Origin: Achromobacter sp. Root83
GTDB lineage: Bacteria > Pseudomonadota > Gammaproteobacteria > Burkholderiales > Burkholderiaceae_B
DNA length: 64,000 nt
Direction of reading: 5' to 3'
NCBI RefSeq assembly: GCF_001428845.1
Contig: NZ_LMIU01000023.1
Location: 124,001-188,000, forward strand
The notes under the pieces were generated by a model that saw only the letters and a list, made by a program, of their open reading frames with translations, had not been told where the DNA came from and searched no databases. Of the stretch, positions 1 through 8,325 are shown one piece after another. The position numbers were made by a program, and so were the translations under genes. Positions within the stretch are counted from its first letter, which is position 1. Each line of letters begins with the position of its first letter.

Positions 1-198
1 GCGGTTCTCCACCACGATCGGCTGCTTCACGGCGGCGCCCAGCTTTTCGGCCAGGGCGCGGGCGAAGATATCGGTGGCCTGCCCGGGCGGGAACGGCACG
101 ATCAGACGGATGGGGCGGTCGGGATACTCGGCATGCGCGGGGGCGCCGGCCGCCGCCAGCGCCAGGCCGGCTGCGAGACTGGAAAGAATACGTTTCAT
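1..198 (-). CDS. Bug/TctC-family periplasmic binding protein (partial)
   Basis: Only the first 66 residues lie in the window; the gene continues past the left edge. It opens with a Sec-type signal peptide ([11 protein letters not shown], a hydrophobic core, then APAHA) followed by the family's mature start, [20 protein letters not shown]. Bug proteins bind small carboxylates or amides in the periplasm, and most in this family of bacteria have no linked TctA/TctB membrane subunits. The start at 198 places the signal peptide correctly. It is divergent from the aminotransferase gene. The ligand cannot be read from sequence. Family assignment is firm. Confidence 0.9.
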   Translation of the reverse strand, partial: MKRILSSLAAGLALAAAGAPAHAEYPDRPIRLIVPFPPGQATDIFARALAEKLGAAVKQPIVVENR

Positions 199-262
199 GA
201 TTGGTCAGTAAAAAGTGACAGCGGGACGCGCGCGGACGGCTGACCCGTTGCATAAAATAGAG

Positions 263-293
263 CGCCAGCGCTGGCGGCCCTTTTGGGGCCGCC
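263..293. promoter_or_regulatory. Overlapping palindrome and stem-loop upstream of the aminotransferase
   Basis: CGCCAGCGCTGGCG (263-276) is a perfect 14-bp palindrome. It overlaps a second perfect hairpin, GGCGGCCC (273-280) with GGGCCGCC (286-293). Because they share bases 273-276 only one can fold at a time. No T-run follows, so it is not a simple terminator. It lies about 120 bp before the aminotransferase start and could be a leader structure or operator. Function is inferred only from position. Confidence 0.35.
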
Positions 294-415
294 CGGTGGC
301 AAATCGGCGGGGGTGCGTCACGATAGCATTCCCCCGTCGGTGCTACATTTGCCTTTTCGCGTTCCCACCCCGAAGTTACCTTCATCCCCTGTCCTTTCAC
401 CCCGCAGGAACCGCC

Positions 416-1609
416 ATGGAATTCAGCCAGTTCAACGTCAACACCCTCATGGAGATCACCTCCCGCCCGGACCTCGTGTTCGTGAGCGGCAAGGGATCCT
501 GGCTGGAGGATCACGCGGGCAAGCGATACCTGGACTTCGTGCAGGGCTGGGCGGTGAACACGCTGGGCCACTCCGCGCCCGAAATGCAGCGCGCGCTGGT
601 GGAACAGTCGCAGAAACTGATGAACCCGTCACCGGCGTTCTACAACATCCCCTCGATCGAGCTGGCGCAGCGCCTGACCGGCGCGTCCGACTTTGACCGC
701 GTCTTCTTCGCCAACAGCGGCGGCGAAGCCAACGAAGGCGCCATCAAGCTCGCGCGCAAGTGGGGCCAGGTCAAGAAGAATGGCGCCTACAAGATCATCA
801 CGATGAACCACGGCTTCCACGGCCGCACCCTGGCCACGATGTCCGCATCGGGCAAGCCGGGCTGGGACAAGATGTTCGCGCCCCAGGTCGAAGGCTTCCC
901 CAAGGCCGAACTGAACGACCTGGAATCCGTGCGCAAGCTGATCGACGACAAGACCGTCGCCATCATGCTGGAACCCGTGCAAGGCGAAGGCGGCGTGCTG
1001 CCCGCCACCAAGGAATTCATGCAGGGCCTGCGCAAGCTGGCTGACGAAAACCAGCTCCTGCTGATCGTCGACGAAGTGCAGACCGGCATGGGCCGCACCG
1101 GCAAGATGTTCGCCTACCAGCATTCCGACGTCATCCCCGACATCATGACCCTGGCCAAGGGCATCGGCGGCGGCGTGCCGCTGGCCGCGATGCTGGCGCG
1201 CCAGGACGTGTGCGTGTTCCAGCACGGCGACCAGGGTGGTACTTACAACGGCAACCCGCTGACCACGGCGGTTGGCGTCGCGGTGTTCGACGCGCTGGTT
1301 GCGCCGGGCTTCATGGACGCGGTCAATGCGCGTGCCAAGCAATTGTCCGAAGGGCTGCTGACCTTGTCGGCGAAGTACGGCATGAAGGGTGAGCGCGGCA
1401 TGGGTCTGCTGCGCGCGCTGATCATGGATCGCGATGATGGCCCCGCGATTGTCGAGGCCGCGCGCAACCTGAACCCGCAAGGTCTGCTGCTGAACGCGCC
1501 GCGCCCGAATCTGCTGCGCTTCATGCCGGCGCTGAATGTGACGGCTGAGGAAGTGGATTCGATGCTGAAGCAACTGGATGCGCTGATTGCGCAGGTGCGC
1601 AAGGCTTGA
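416..1609 (+). CDS. argD: Acetylornithine-type aminotransferase, class III PLP enzyme
   Basis: A 397-residue class III aminotransferase, the usual family length. It shows the PLP-phosphate loop (ANSGGEANEGAIKLAR), the aspartate segment IVDEVQTGMGRTG and the Schiff-base lysine in TLAKGIGGG (about Lys248). The family moves an amino group between N-acetylornithine (or another omega-amine) and 2-oxoglutarate in arginine metabolism. The frame is open further upstream, but the ATG at 416 matches the family N-terminus (MEFSQFNVNTLMEI) and has AGGA just upstream. It is a single gene closed by a strong terminator. Other class III members, such as succinylornithine or GABA transaminase, are possible, so the symbol is tentative. 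Confidence 0.78.
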   Translation: MEFSQFNVNTLMEITSRPDLVFVSGKGSWLEDHAGKRYLDFVQGWAVNTLGHSAPEMQRALVEQSQKLMNPSPAFYNIPSIELAQRLTGASDFDRVFFANSGGEANEGAIKLARKWGQVKKNGAYKIITMNHGFHGRTLATMSASGKPGWDKMFAPQVEGFPKAELNDLESVRKLIDDKTVAIMLEPVQGEGGVLPATKEFMQGLRKLADENQLLLIVDEVQTGMGRTGKMFAYQHSDVIPDIMTLAKGIGGGVPLAAMLARQDVCVFQHGDQGGTYNGNPLTTAVGVAVFDALVAPGFMDAVNARAKQLSEGLLTLSAKYGMKGERGMGLLRALIMDRDDGPAIVEAARNLNPQGLLLNAPRPNLLRFMPALNVTAEEVDSMLKQLDALIAQVRKA

Positions 1610-1632
1610 TGGGGTTTAGAACTTAGTGAATG

Positions 1633-1663
1633 CAGGGGCCGCGATTTGCGGCCCCTGTTTTTT
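1633..1663 (+). terminator. Rho-independent terminator after the aminotransferase
   Basis: CAGGGGCCGC and GCGGCCCCTG form a perfect 10-bp stem around the loop GATTT and are followed at once by six T residues. It begins 24 bp after the stop codon of the aminotransferase gene. Confidence 0.93.
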
Positions 1664-1722
1664 GGCCGGGCGGTTCGCGGTTGGGATCGTTACTGTGGGT
1701 TGCGACACGTTAAGGGATACGA

Positions 1723-2049
1723 ATGGACGCGAAGGAATTTGTCGGCAACTGGAATGCGCTGCGGGGTGAGCTGTTGGAGACGTTCATGGCGGCGGATGGC
1801 GGGAGTGCGGTCGCGGCCAAGGTGCGGGCGTTGGGGTTGCCGGCGGAGCAGCTTGCGGGTGTGCGTGGCGTTTTGGATGTGGCGCTGCGGGACACGATGT
1901 ATGCGTTGCTGCTGGGGTTGGATGGGGCGGCGAGTATTGGGGATAGCCAGGAGCAGTTCACCATCGCGGGTGAGGATGGGGTGGTGATCGAGGATATTGA
2001 AGCGGAGGCTTGGGAGTGCTTCCATGGCGATTCGGGCGTCTGCGGTTGA
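1723..2049 (+). CDS. Conserved hypothetical protein, 108 aa
   Basis: I do not recognise a named family. The product is a soluble acidic protein with no signal peptide or membrane segment. Its N-terminal part is predicted helical (FVGNWNALRGELLETFMAADGG). A segment ALRDTMYALLLGLDGAASI follows, then a strand-like acidic end (FTIAGEDGVVIEDIEAEAWECF). The reading frame is intact. Codon choice is richer in GGG and TTG than in its neighbours, as in the methyltransferase remnant 50 bp downstream. This suggests the two small loci share a history unlike the surrounding core genes. The start is the first ATG in frame and lacks a strong ribosome site. Confidence 0.55.
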   Translation: MDAKEFVGNWNALRGELLETFMAADGGSAVAAKVRALGLPAEQLAGVRGVLDVALRDTMYALLLGLDGAASIGDSQEQFTIAGEDGVVIEDIEAEAWECFHGDSGVCG

Positions 2050-2100
2050 TTCGCTCGCCAAGGGTCTGGGTTTTTCGGTCGCCGTTACTGGAGTTGGAAG

Positions 2101-2373
2101 ATGTCCAAGTCGCCTGCTGATGATGTGGTGTCGATCTATCGGGCGCATGCCGACGCGTTTGTGCGGCTGCGTGGGACTGGGCTGATCGGAGAGTTCCGGC
2201 GATTGGCTGCGCCGGGGGCGGTGTTGATGTTTACCAGCGGGCCGGCGTTGGGCGAAGCGATTGGGGAGTTTGAGGGGAAGCCGCTGTATCACGGGAGCTT
2301 GGATGGCGGCGAGTATCGCGGGTTGCTGGCTGCAAATGGGTTTGAGGTCGTGCGGCTTCCACCATACCGTTGA
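2101..2373 (+). pseudogene. Remnant of a class I SAM-dependent methyltransferase with internal deletion
   Basis: The 90-residue reading frame joins two ends of a methyltransferase. It has the N-terminal DDVVSIYRAHADAFVRLRG and, directly after it, the C-terminal part APGAVLMFTSGPALGEAIGEF and PLYHGSLDGGEYRGLLAANG. The whole SAM-binding core (the LDLGCGxG loop and the strands after it, about 90-100 residues in the family) is missing. The end is damaged too: after FEVV the expected tail resembling CGGHTVWLARR is found only in a shifted frame around 2350-2390, as CGFHHTVEGW. It cannot be an active methyltransferase. Comparison is with the family pattern from memory; an intact homologue should be aligned to map the break. 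Confidence 0.7.
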
Positions 2374-2535
2374 GGGTTGGCGAAGGACTGGTGTGCTGGA
2401 CGCTATCGGGATTATGGCTGTTTTTTGTGGGTAGCTCTCTGAATGTCGAAAGCGGAGATTGGCTAAAGTCAGCTCACGGACAAAACGGTCATCGTAGTTT
2501 CCAACATGATCACATCAATATGAGGAGGGGTTTTC

Positions 2536-5247
2536 ATGGTCGCTAACTTTAGAGTGAGCGCGGGTTGGTTATCTTCGACCGTGTTCTTGTTCTACGCGGC
2601 CCATGTAGCCCCTCCTGCCCATGCGCAGTTGGTCTCCGGCACCGGCGAAGTGGTCCCCGGGGCGGTCCAGTCGCCGAATTGGAACATCGGCGGCGACCTG
2701 ACCGTCGGGGATTCCCTGAACGGGACGTTAACCATCGACGCAGGCGGTTCTGTCGACAATATCGGGGCATACATTGGAAACAGCAACGGCGGCGTGGGCA
2801 CCCTGACAGTGTCGGGCCATGACGGCAGTGGCACGGCGTCGACTTGGACTAGCGCCGGTCCTGTGTATATCGGGGTTCAGGCTGGCAGCAACGGCATGCT
2901 GAGGATCCTGGGCGGAGGCGTCGCGCAAAGCGACTTGGCCTTAATCGGCGGGGACAACGGCAGTATCGGCGACGTGCTTGTGTCGGGCTTGGGGTCGACC
3001 TGGAATCTTTCCACGCCGAATTCCTTTCAGATCGGCGCGTTTGGAAGGGGCACGCTGCGTATCGACGATGGCGGCGCCATGCGTAGCGGCCAGGCACTGA
3101 TCGGCAGCGGCCTCGGCGGCGAGGGCAGCGTCACGGTGTCGGGACCCACATCCCTCTGGGACCCGTTCAACAATATCTACGTAGGTTTCGAGGGTCTTGG
3201 CGACCTGCGCGTCCTGGAAGGCGCCACAGTGCGCACCGTCGGATCGTCTGCACCAGGCGCCGCCGCAACGGTCTACATTGGCCATCAGGCGGGCGGTGTT
3301 GGCACGGTGACCGTATCGAGCACGACGGCCGATATCTCGACACTTACCGCCAGCGACCGTATCGAGATAGGCTCGGCGGGCACGGGAACATTGAACATCG
3401 CGAAGGGCGGGCTGGCGATTGCCAGCAGCGATACCTGGCTGGGCGTCGACAACACCGCCACCGGTACGCTGAATCTCATCGGCGATGCCAGCGGCCGCGG
3501 CGTGCTGGAGACCGGCTCGGTTATCAAGGGCGCTGGCAACGCCACCTTCAACCTGGATGGCGGCGTCCTGCGGGCTCGGCGTAACCAGGCCAATTTCCTG
3601 AATGGCTTCCTGACGCAGGCGATCGGAAGCGAGGGTGCCTCGTTCGATAGCAACGGCTACGAGGTGGGCGTGATGACCGCATTCTCGGGAACCTCCAGCC
3701 TCGACAAGCTGGGCGCCGGCACGCTGACCTTGTCGGGCAACAGCGCCGCCTTCACGGGCACCACCGATATCCAGACCGGCACATTGCAGGTCGATGGCGT
3801 CCTCGGCGGGCCGGTGAACGTCCTGGCGGGAGCATGGCTGACCGGCACGGGACGCGTCGGCGCGACCGTCAACCAGGGCACGATCGCACCGGGGCCTCGC
3901 AGCGGGTTTGGCATCCTGACCGTCGCCGGTGACTATACGGCACAGGGCGGGAACCTGGAGATCCGCACCCAGCTTGGCGGCGACAACTCGCCAACCGATA
4001 AGTTGGTAGTCACGGGCGACACCGCGGGTGCGACACCGGTCAAGGTGAAGAACATGGGAGGCGCTGGCGGGTTGACCCAACGAGGCATACAGATCGTGCA
4101 GGTCAACGGAGTCTCGGCGGGGCAGTTCAATTTGGCTAATGGCGACTATGTCATCGAGGGGCGTCCGGCCCTGGTGGCCGGCGCCTACGGCTATGTCCTG
4201 CAACAGGACTCGGCCGACGGCGGCTGGTATCTGCGATCATCCCTAACCGATCCCGGCACACCGCCGATCGGTGGCGTTTCGCCGGGCGCTGAACCGCCCT
4301 TGCTGTATCAGCCCGGTGTGCCGGTCTATGAAGCCTATGCCAATACACTCCTTAACCTGAGCAGGCTGCCCACCCTGCGCCAGCGGGTCGGCAATCGCCT
4401 CTATGATTCAGCGGATGCCGGCCGCAACGGCGTATGGAGCCGCATGGAGGGCACGACGAGCCGCCTCGAACCGTCCACGTCCACCACGGGCGCACGCCAG
4501 GACATCGACAGCTGGAAGGCACAATTTGGTGTCGACCGTATCCTGGCCGGTCGAGAAGAAGGCTCCCGTCTGGTAGGCGGCATAGCCTTTCACTACGGCA
4601 AGGCCGACACACGCGTGTTTTCGGCATATGGCAACGGCACGATCGACACCACGGCCTATGGCCTGACACCGACGCTGACCTGGTATGGCAAGAATGGCCT
4701 CTATATCGACACCCAGGCCCAAGCAACTTGGTTCGACAGCGACCTGAATTCCCGGCTGGCCGGCAAGTTGAAGGGCGGTAGCCAAGCCAACAGTTACGGG
4801 CTGGGTCTCGAAGCGGGCAAGGCGTTCGGGTTGAGCGAGCGATTGGCCCTGATCCCACAGGCGCAGCTGACCTACGTATCGACCCGCTTCGACAGCTTCA
4901 ACGACAAATTCGGCGCGCGCGTTGAAAGCGACAAAGGCGAGAGCCTGCTGGCCCGCATCGGTATCGCGCTGGACTACAAAAGCAATTGGCAAACGGGAGG
5001 CGTGAATCGTGAATCAAGCGTCTATGGCGTCGTCAACGTGAAACATGACTTTCTGGACGGAACCCGTGTGCGTGTGGCCGACGTGCCCGCGGCCAGCCGT
5101 ATGGCGCGAACCTGGGGCAGCGTGGGAGCGGGAGCAAATTATGGTTGGGGCGATCGCTATGCAATCTACGGCCAGGTCGACGCCGACGCGGATCTCTCCG
5201 GCAGCTACATCGTCACCGCCACCGCAGGTTTCAGGATGACGTTTTAG
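2536..5247 (+). CDS. Type Va autotransporter, outer-membrane protein
   Basis: A 903-residue classical autotransporter. Residues 1-30 are a signal peptide ending in APPAHAQ. The passenger (about 31-450) consists of short beta-helix repeats of the form GxGTLxI..GG and VSGxGSTW, ending in a passenger-associated repeat (LDKLGAGTLTLSGN, about 388). A pertactin-like junction follows (about 480-560). From about 632 (GVWSRMEG) a 12-strand beta-barrel domain runs to the C-terminal Phe (TATAGFRMTF), the outer-membrane assembly signal. GAGGAGGGG at 2522-2530 is a very strong ribosome site that fixes the start. No protease triad or RGD motif is visible in the passenger, so adhesin or structural roles are more likely than enzyme activity. 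It stands alone. Confidence 0.93.
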   Translation: MVANFRVSAGWLSSTVFLFYAAHVAPPAHAQLVSGTGEVVPGAVQSPNWNIGGDLTVGDSLNGTLTIDAGGSVDNIGAYIGNSNGGVGTLTVSGHDGSGTASTWTSAGPVYIGVQAGSNGMLRILGGGVAQSDLALIGGDNGSIGDVLVSGLGSTWNLSTPNSFQIGAFGRGTLRIDDGGAMRSGQALIGSGLGGEGSVTVSGPTSLWDPFNNIYVGFEGLGDLRVLEGATVRTVGSSAPGAAATVYIGHQAGGVGTVTVSSTTADISTLTASDRIEIGSAGTGTLNIAKGGLAIASSDTWLGVDNTATGTLNLIGDASGRGVLETGSVIKGAGNATFNLDGGVLRARRNQANFLNGFLTQAIGSEGASFDSNGYEVGVMTAFSGTSSLDKLGAGTLTLSGNSAAFTGTTDIQTGTLQVDGVLGGPVNVLAGAWLTGTGRVGATVNQGTIAPGPRSGFGILTVAGDYTAQGGNLEIRTQLGGDNSPTDKLVVTGDTAGATPVKVKNMGGAGGLTQRGIQIVQVNGVSAGQFNLANGDYVIEGRPALVAGAYGYVLQQDSADGGWYLRSSLTDPGTPPIGGVSPGAEPPLLYQPGVPVYEAYANTLLNLSRLPTLRQRVGNRLYDSADAGRNGVWSRMEGTTSRLEPSTSTTGARQDIDSWKAQFGVDRILAGREEGSRLVGGIAFHYGKADTRVFSAYGNGTIDTTAYGLTPTLTWYGKNGLYIDTQAQATWFDSDLNSRLAGKLKGGSQANSYGLGLEAGKAFGLSERLALIPQAQLTYVSTRFDSFNDKFGARVESDKGESLLARIGIALDYKSNWQTGGVNRESSVYGVVNVKHDFLDGTRVRVADVPAASRMARTWGSVGAGANYGWGDRYAIYGQVDADADLSGSYIVTATAGFRMTF

Positions 5248-5524
5248 CACCGGTTGTGCATAACACCCGAACAGCTGCAGTGGGTCGTGTGCTGCCAGTC
5301 GTGAGCGCCGCTACGCAGAACAGGCAAATATCGTTCGCCCTGCACGATTCAGGTCCACGACTCCCTTCTCGCTTTCCCCGATCACGGCCCTAACCGTCCA
5401 ACTCCCGGGCGCTCTCGTAGGCCCGAGGTCGCGGTGTTGCTGCGGTCCTGCGGCTCTCTTCGGCCGCATCTTCTGCGAAGGCAGAACTAACCTGTGCCAG
5501 TGTCAACGGTCGATGCCGCACCCC

Positions 5525-7147
5525 CTACTGCTCCCTGGCCCGCTCCCTCAGCATGAACTTCTGCACCTTGCCAGTGGCGGTCTTGGGCAATGGTCCGAAC
5601 ACAATGGCGCGAGGCACCTTGAACCGCGCAAGGTGCTGGCGGCAGTGCGCCAGGATGTCGTCGGCGCTGGCTTGGGCGCCGTCCTTCAATGCCACGAAGG
5701 CGCAGGGCGTTTCGCCCCAGGTGGGGTCTGGGCGGGCCACGACGGCGGCCTCCAGCACGTCGGGGTGCCGGTAGAGCACGCCTTCAATCTCGACCGTGGA
5801 AATGTTCTCGCCGCCGGAAATGATGATGTCCTTCGCGCGGTCCTTGATCTCGATGTAGCCGTCGGGGTGCACCACGCCCAGATCGCCGGAATGGAACCAG
5901 CCGCCGGCAAATGCTTCGGCCGTCGCGGCGGGGTCGTGCAGGTAGCCCTTCATCAGGGTGTTGCCGCGTAGCGCGATTTCGCCCAGGGTGATGCCGTCGG
6001 CGGGTACGGGCTGGCCGTCGGCGTCCAATACCCGCACCGCTTCGACGTTCAGTTTGCGCACGCCGATCCGCGCCTTGCGGGCGGCACGCTCGGCCAACGG
6101 CAGGTCGTCCCATTCTTCGTGCCACGCGCAACTGATGGACGGCCCATACGTTTCCGTGAGGCCGTACAAATGCGTCACGCCGATGCCCAGTTCATCCATG
6201 GCCTCGATGATGGCGGCGGGCGGCGCCGCGCCGCCCGTCATGGCCTGCACCGGATGTGAGGCCTGCCGGCGCACGGCGGCGGGCGCGTTGACCAGCATGG
6301 TGAGCACGACCGGCGCGGCGCAGAAAAAGCCCACGCGGTGCCGTTCGATGGCGTCGAAGATGGCGGCGGGCTCCACCCGACGCAGGCACACGCTGGTGCC
6401 GGCCAGTGCCGCCAGCGTCCAGGGGAAGCACCAGCCATTGCAGTGGAACATGGGCAATGTCCACAGATACACGGCATGCGGCGGCATGCCGCAAGACAGG
6501 ACATTGCCCATCGCATTGAGATACGCGCCGCGGTGGTGATACAGCACGCCCTTGGGATTGCCGGTGGTGCCGGAGGTGTAGTTGAGGCAGATGTTCTGCC
6601 ATTCATCGGCGGGCGGTTCCCAACTTGCGCCCGCGGGTTGCGCTGCCAGCCAGGCCTCGTATTCGGCATCGCCCAGCGTGCCGTGTTGGCCGGTGAATTC
6701 GCGGTCTTCGATGCGTACCGTGCGGGGCGGCGCATCGAGCAGGGCCAGCACGTCTCGCACCTGGTCGCTGTATTCGCTGTCGAAAAGCAGCACCGTAGCG
6801 CCACCATGCGAGAGGATGAAGGCAAGCGTGGCCGCATCCAGCCGGGTGTTGAGCGCATTGAGCACCGCGCCCGCCATCGGCACGCCGAAATGCGCTTCGT
6901 AGAGCGCCGGGGTGTTGGGCGCCAGCACTGCTACTACGTCGCCGCGTCCGATGTCCCAGGCCCGCAGTGCCGCCGCCATGCGCTGACAGCGGTCCCGGGT
7001 GACGCCCCAACTCTGGCTGAAGTTGGCGCCATGGACGAGCGCCGGGCGGGCGGGATACACGCTGGCGGCCCAGTCCAGAAAGCCCAGCGGCGAAAGCGGT
7101 ACGTGATTGGCCGCGTTGCGCGGCGGATCGTCGGCGTCGGCAATCAT
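5525..7147 (-). CDS. AMP-forming acyl-CoA synthetase
   Basis: A 540-residue ANL-superfamily ligase that activates a carboxylate through an acyl-adenylate to its CoA thioester. It has the P-loop YTSGTTGNPKG (about 190-200), the A5 motif YGLTETYGP, the hinge region SGDLGVVHPDGYIEIKDR, the GGENIS segment and the catalytic lysine in KTATGKVQK near the C-terminus. All essential motifs are intact. It resembles the medium-chain and methylthiopropionate ligases, but the substrate cannot be read. It is the last gene of the leftward cluster; its ATG overlaps the stop of the kinase-like gene in an ATGA, so the two are translationally coupled. Confidence 0.88.
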   Translation of the reverse strand: MIADADDPPRNAANHVPLSPLGFLDWAASVYPARPALVHGANFSQSWGVTRDRCQRMAAALRAWDIGRGDVVAVLAPNTPALYEAHFGVPMAGAVLNALNTRLDAATLAFILSHGGATVLLFDSEYSDQVRDVLALLDAPPRTVRIEDREFTGQHGTLGDAEYEAWLAAQPAGASWEPPADEWQNICLNYTSGTTGNPKGVLYHHRGAYLNAMGNVLSCGMPPHAVYLWTLPMFHCNGWCFPWTLAALAGTSVCLRRVEPAAIFDAIERHRVGFFCAAPVVLTMLVNAPAAVRRQASHPVQAMTGGAAPPAAIIEAMDELGIGVTHLYGLTETYGPSISCAWHEEWDDLPLAERAARKARIGVRKLNVEAVRVLDADGQPVPADGITLGEIALRGNTLMKGYLHDPAATAEAFAGGWFHSGDLGVVHPDGYIEIKDRAKDIIISGGENISTVEIEGVLYRHPDVLEAAVVARPDPTWGETPCAFVALKDGAQASADDILAHCRQHLARFKVPRAIVFGPLPKTATGKVQKFMLRERAREQ

Positions 7148-8325
7148 TGCGGTTTCTCCTGTCCTGCCTGTCCGGGGCGGGCTGGTCTTCGGGGGGCTGT
7201 GTGCTCGGCTTCAGGGCCAGCTTCATCGCCAGCTTCCGGGCCAGCTTCCCGGCCACCCTCACCGCCAACATCACGGCCAGCTTCCCTGCCGGTTTCCCGG
7301 CATGCCGCCTGCCAGCCCAGTTCCGCCAGTGGTGCCACGCGCGCGCCCATTTCCAGCGCGTCCTCGGCGGCGGCGTTGCCGGCGCGGGCGCGGGCGTACA
7401 CGCCTTGCAGAATGGCGGCGATGCGAAAGAAGCTGTAGGCCAGGTAGAAATCCCAGTTGGGCGGCGGTTCGGTGCCGCGTTGGCGGCAATAGGCGGCCAC
7501 GAAGGCGTCTTCGTCCGGTATGCCCAGCGCGCACAGGTCCAGGCCCGCTATGCCTCGCCACAGCGCGGGCGGGATGCGCCAGCACATGCAGTGGTAGGCC
7601 AGATCCGCCAGCGGGTGTCCCAGCGTGGACAGTTCCCAGTCCAGCAGCGCGATCGCGCGCGGTTCGGTGGGGTGGAACACCAGGTTGTCGATGCGATAGT
7701 CGCCATGCACCAGCCGGGTCTGGCCGTCGTCTTCGGGCAGGTGACGCGGCAGCCAGTCGATGAGCGCATCCATGGCGGCGATGGTTTCGGTTTGCGTGTC
7801 GCGATACTGGCGGGTCCAGCGTGCGACCTGCCGCGCGAAGTAATCGCCGCTGCGGCCGTAGTCCGACAGGCCCGCTTCGGCGGGGTCCACGGCGTGCAGC
7901 GCCGCCAGCGCCCGGCCGGCCTCGGCGTAGAGGGCGGCGCGTTCGGCCGGCGCCATGCCGGGCAGCGCGGGATCCATGAAGACGCGCCCTTCTGCAAAGC
8001 TCATCAGATAGAAGGGCGTGCCCACGATGGCCCGGTCGGCGCAGTAGTGCAGCATGCGCGGCACCGGCACGGCGCTGTCCGCCAGCGCCGCCATCACCCG
8101 GTACTCGCGATCCACGGCGTGCGCCGACGGCAGCAGCTCGCCGGGCGGTTGCTTGCGCAGCACGCGCAGGCCCGTGGCGTCTTCAAGCAGGTACGTGGGA
8201 TTGGACTGACCGCCGGTCAGCGGCCGCAACGTCAGCGTGGCCGGGTCCGCCAGGCCCTGCCCGCCCAGATAGGCCGCCAGCGCGGGCAGCCACGCTGGCG
8301 TGGAAGCATGGGCGGGAAGCGTCAT
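7144..8325 (-). CDS. APH-family phosphotransferase, ACAD10/11 kinase-like
   Basis: A 393-residue aminoglycoside-phosphotransferase-fold protein. It shows the Brenner catalytic motif LVHGDYRIDNLVF and the metal-binding segment LLDWELSTLGHPLADLAY. Homologues beside acyl-CoA dehydrogenases resemble the kinase half of ACAD10/ACAD11, which phosphorylates 4-hydroxyacyl-CoAs so the dehydrogenase half can remove the phosphate. Here the kinase and dehydrogenase genes overlap by ATGA, the same partnership as separate proteins. The last 50 residues are an unusual low-complexity tail built from XEAG four-residue repeats, outside the kinase fold. That a hydroxyacyl-CoA is the substrate is inferred from context. 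Confidence 0.82.
   Translation of the reverse strand: MTLPAHASTPAWLPALAAYLGGQGLADPATLTLRPLTGGQSNPTYLLEDATGLRVLRKQPPGELLPSAHAVDREYRVMAALADSAVPVPRMLHYCADRAIVGTPFYLMSFAEGRVFMDPALPGMAPAERAALYAEAGRALAALHAVDPAEAGLSDYGRSGDYFARQVARWTRQYRDTQTETIAAMDALIDWLPRHLPEDDGQTRLVHGDYRIDNLVFHPTEPRAIALLDWELSTLGHPLADLAYHCMCWRIPPALWRGIAGLDLCALGIPDEDAFVAAYCRQRGTEPPPNWDFYLAYSFFRIAAILQGVYARARAGNAAAEDALEMGARVAPLAELGWQAACRETGREAGRDVGGEGGREAGPEAGDEAGPEAEHTAPRRPARPGQAGQEKPQ
7216..7299. repeat. 12-bp tandem repeat encoding the XEAG tail
   Basis: Seven consecutive 12-bp units begin with GCC; the clearest copies read GCCAGCTTCCGG, GCCAGCTTCCCG and GCCAGCTTCCCT. They lie within the 3' end of the kinase-like gene and encode repeated four-residue units (REAG, PEAG, DEAG) on the minus strand. 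The exact 12-bp period keeps the frame, so copy number can change without a frameshift. Confidence 0.8.

Noticed and set aside
2941..4203. 420-codon minus-strand frame inside the autotransporter
   Set aside because: It is the shadow of a well supported gene; no domain and no start signal.
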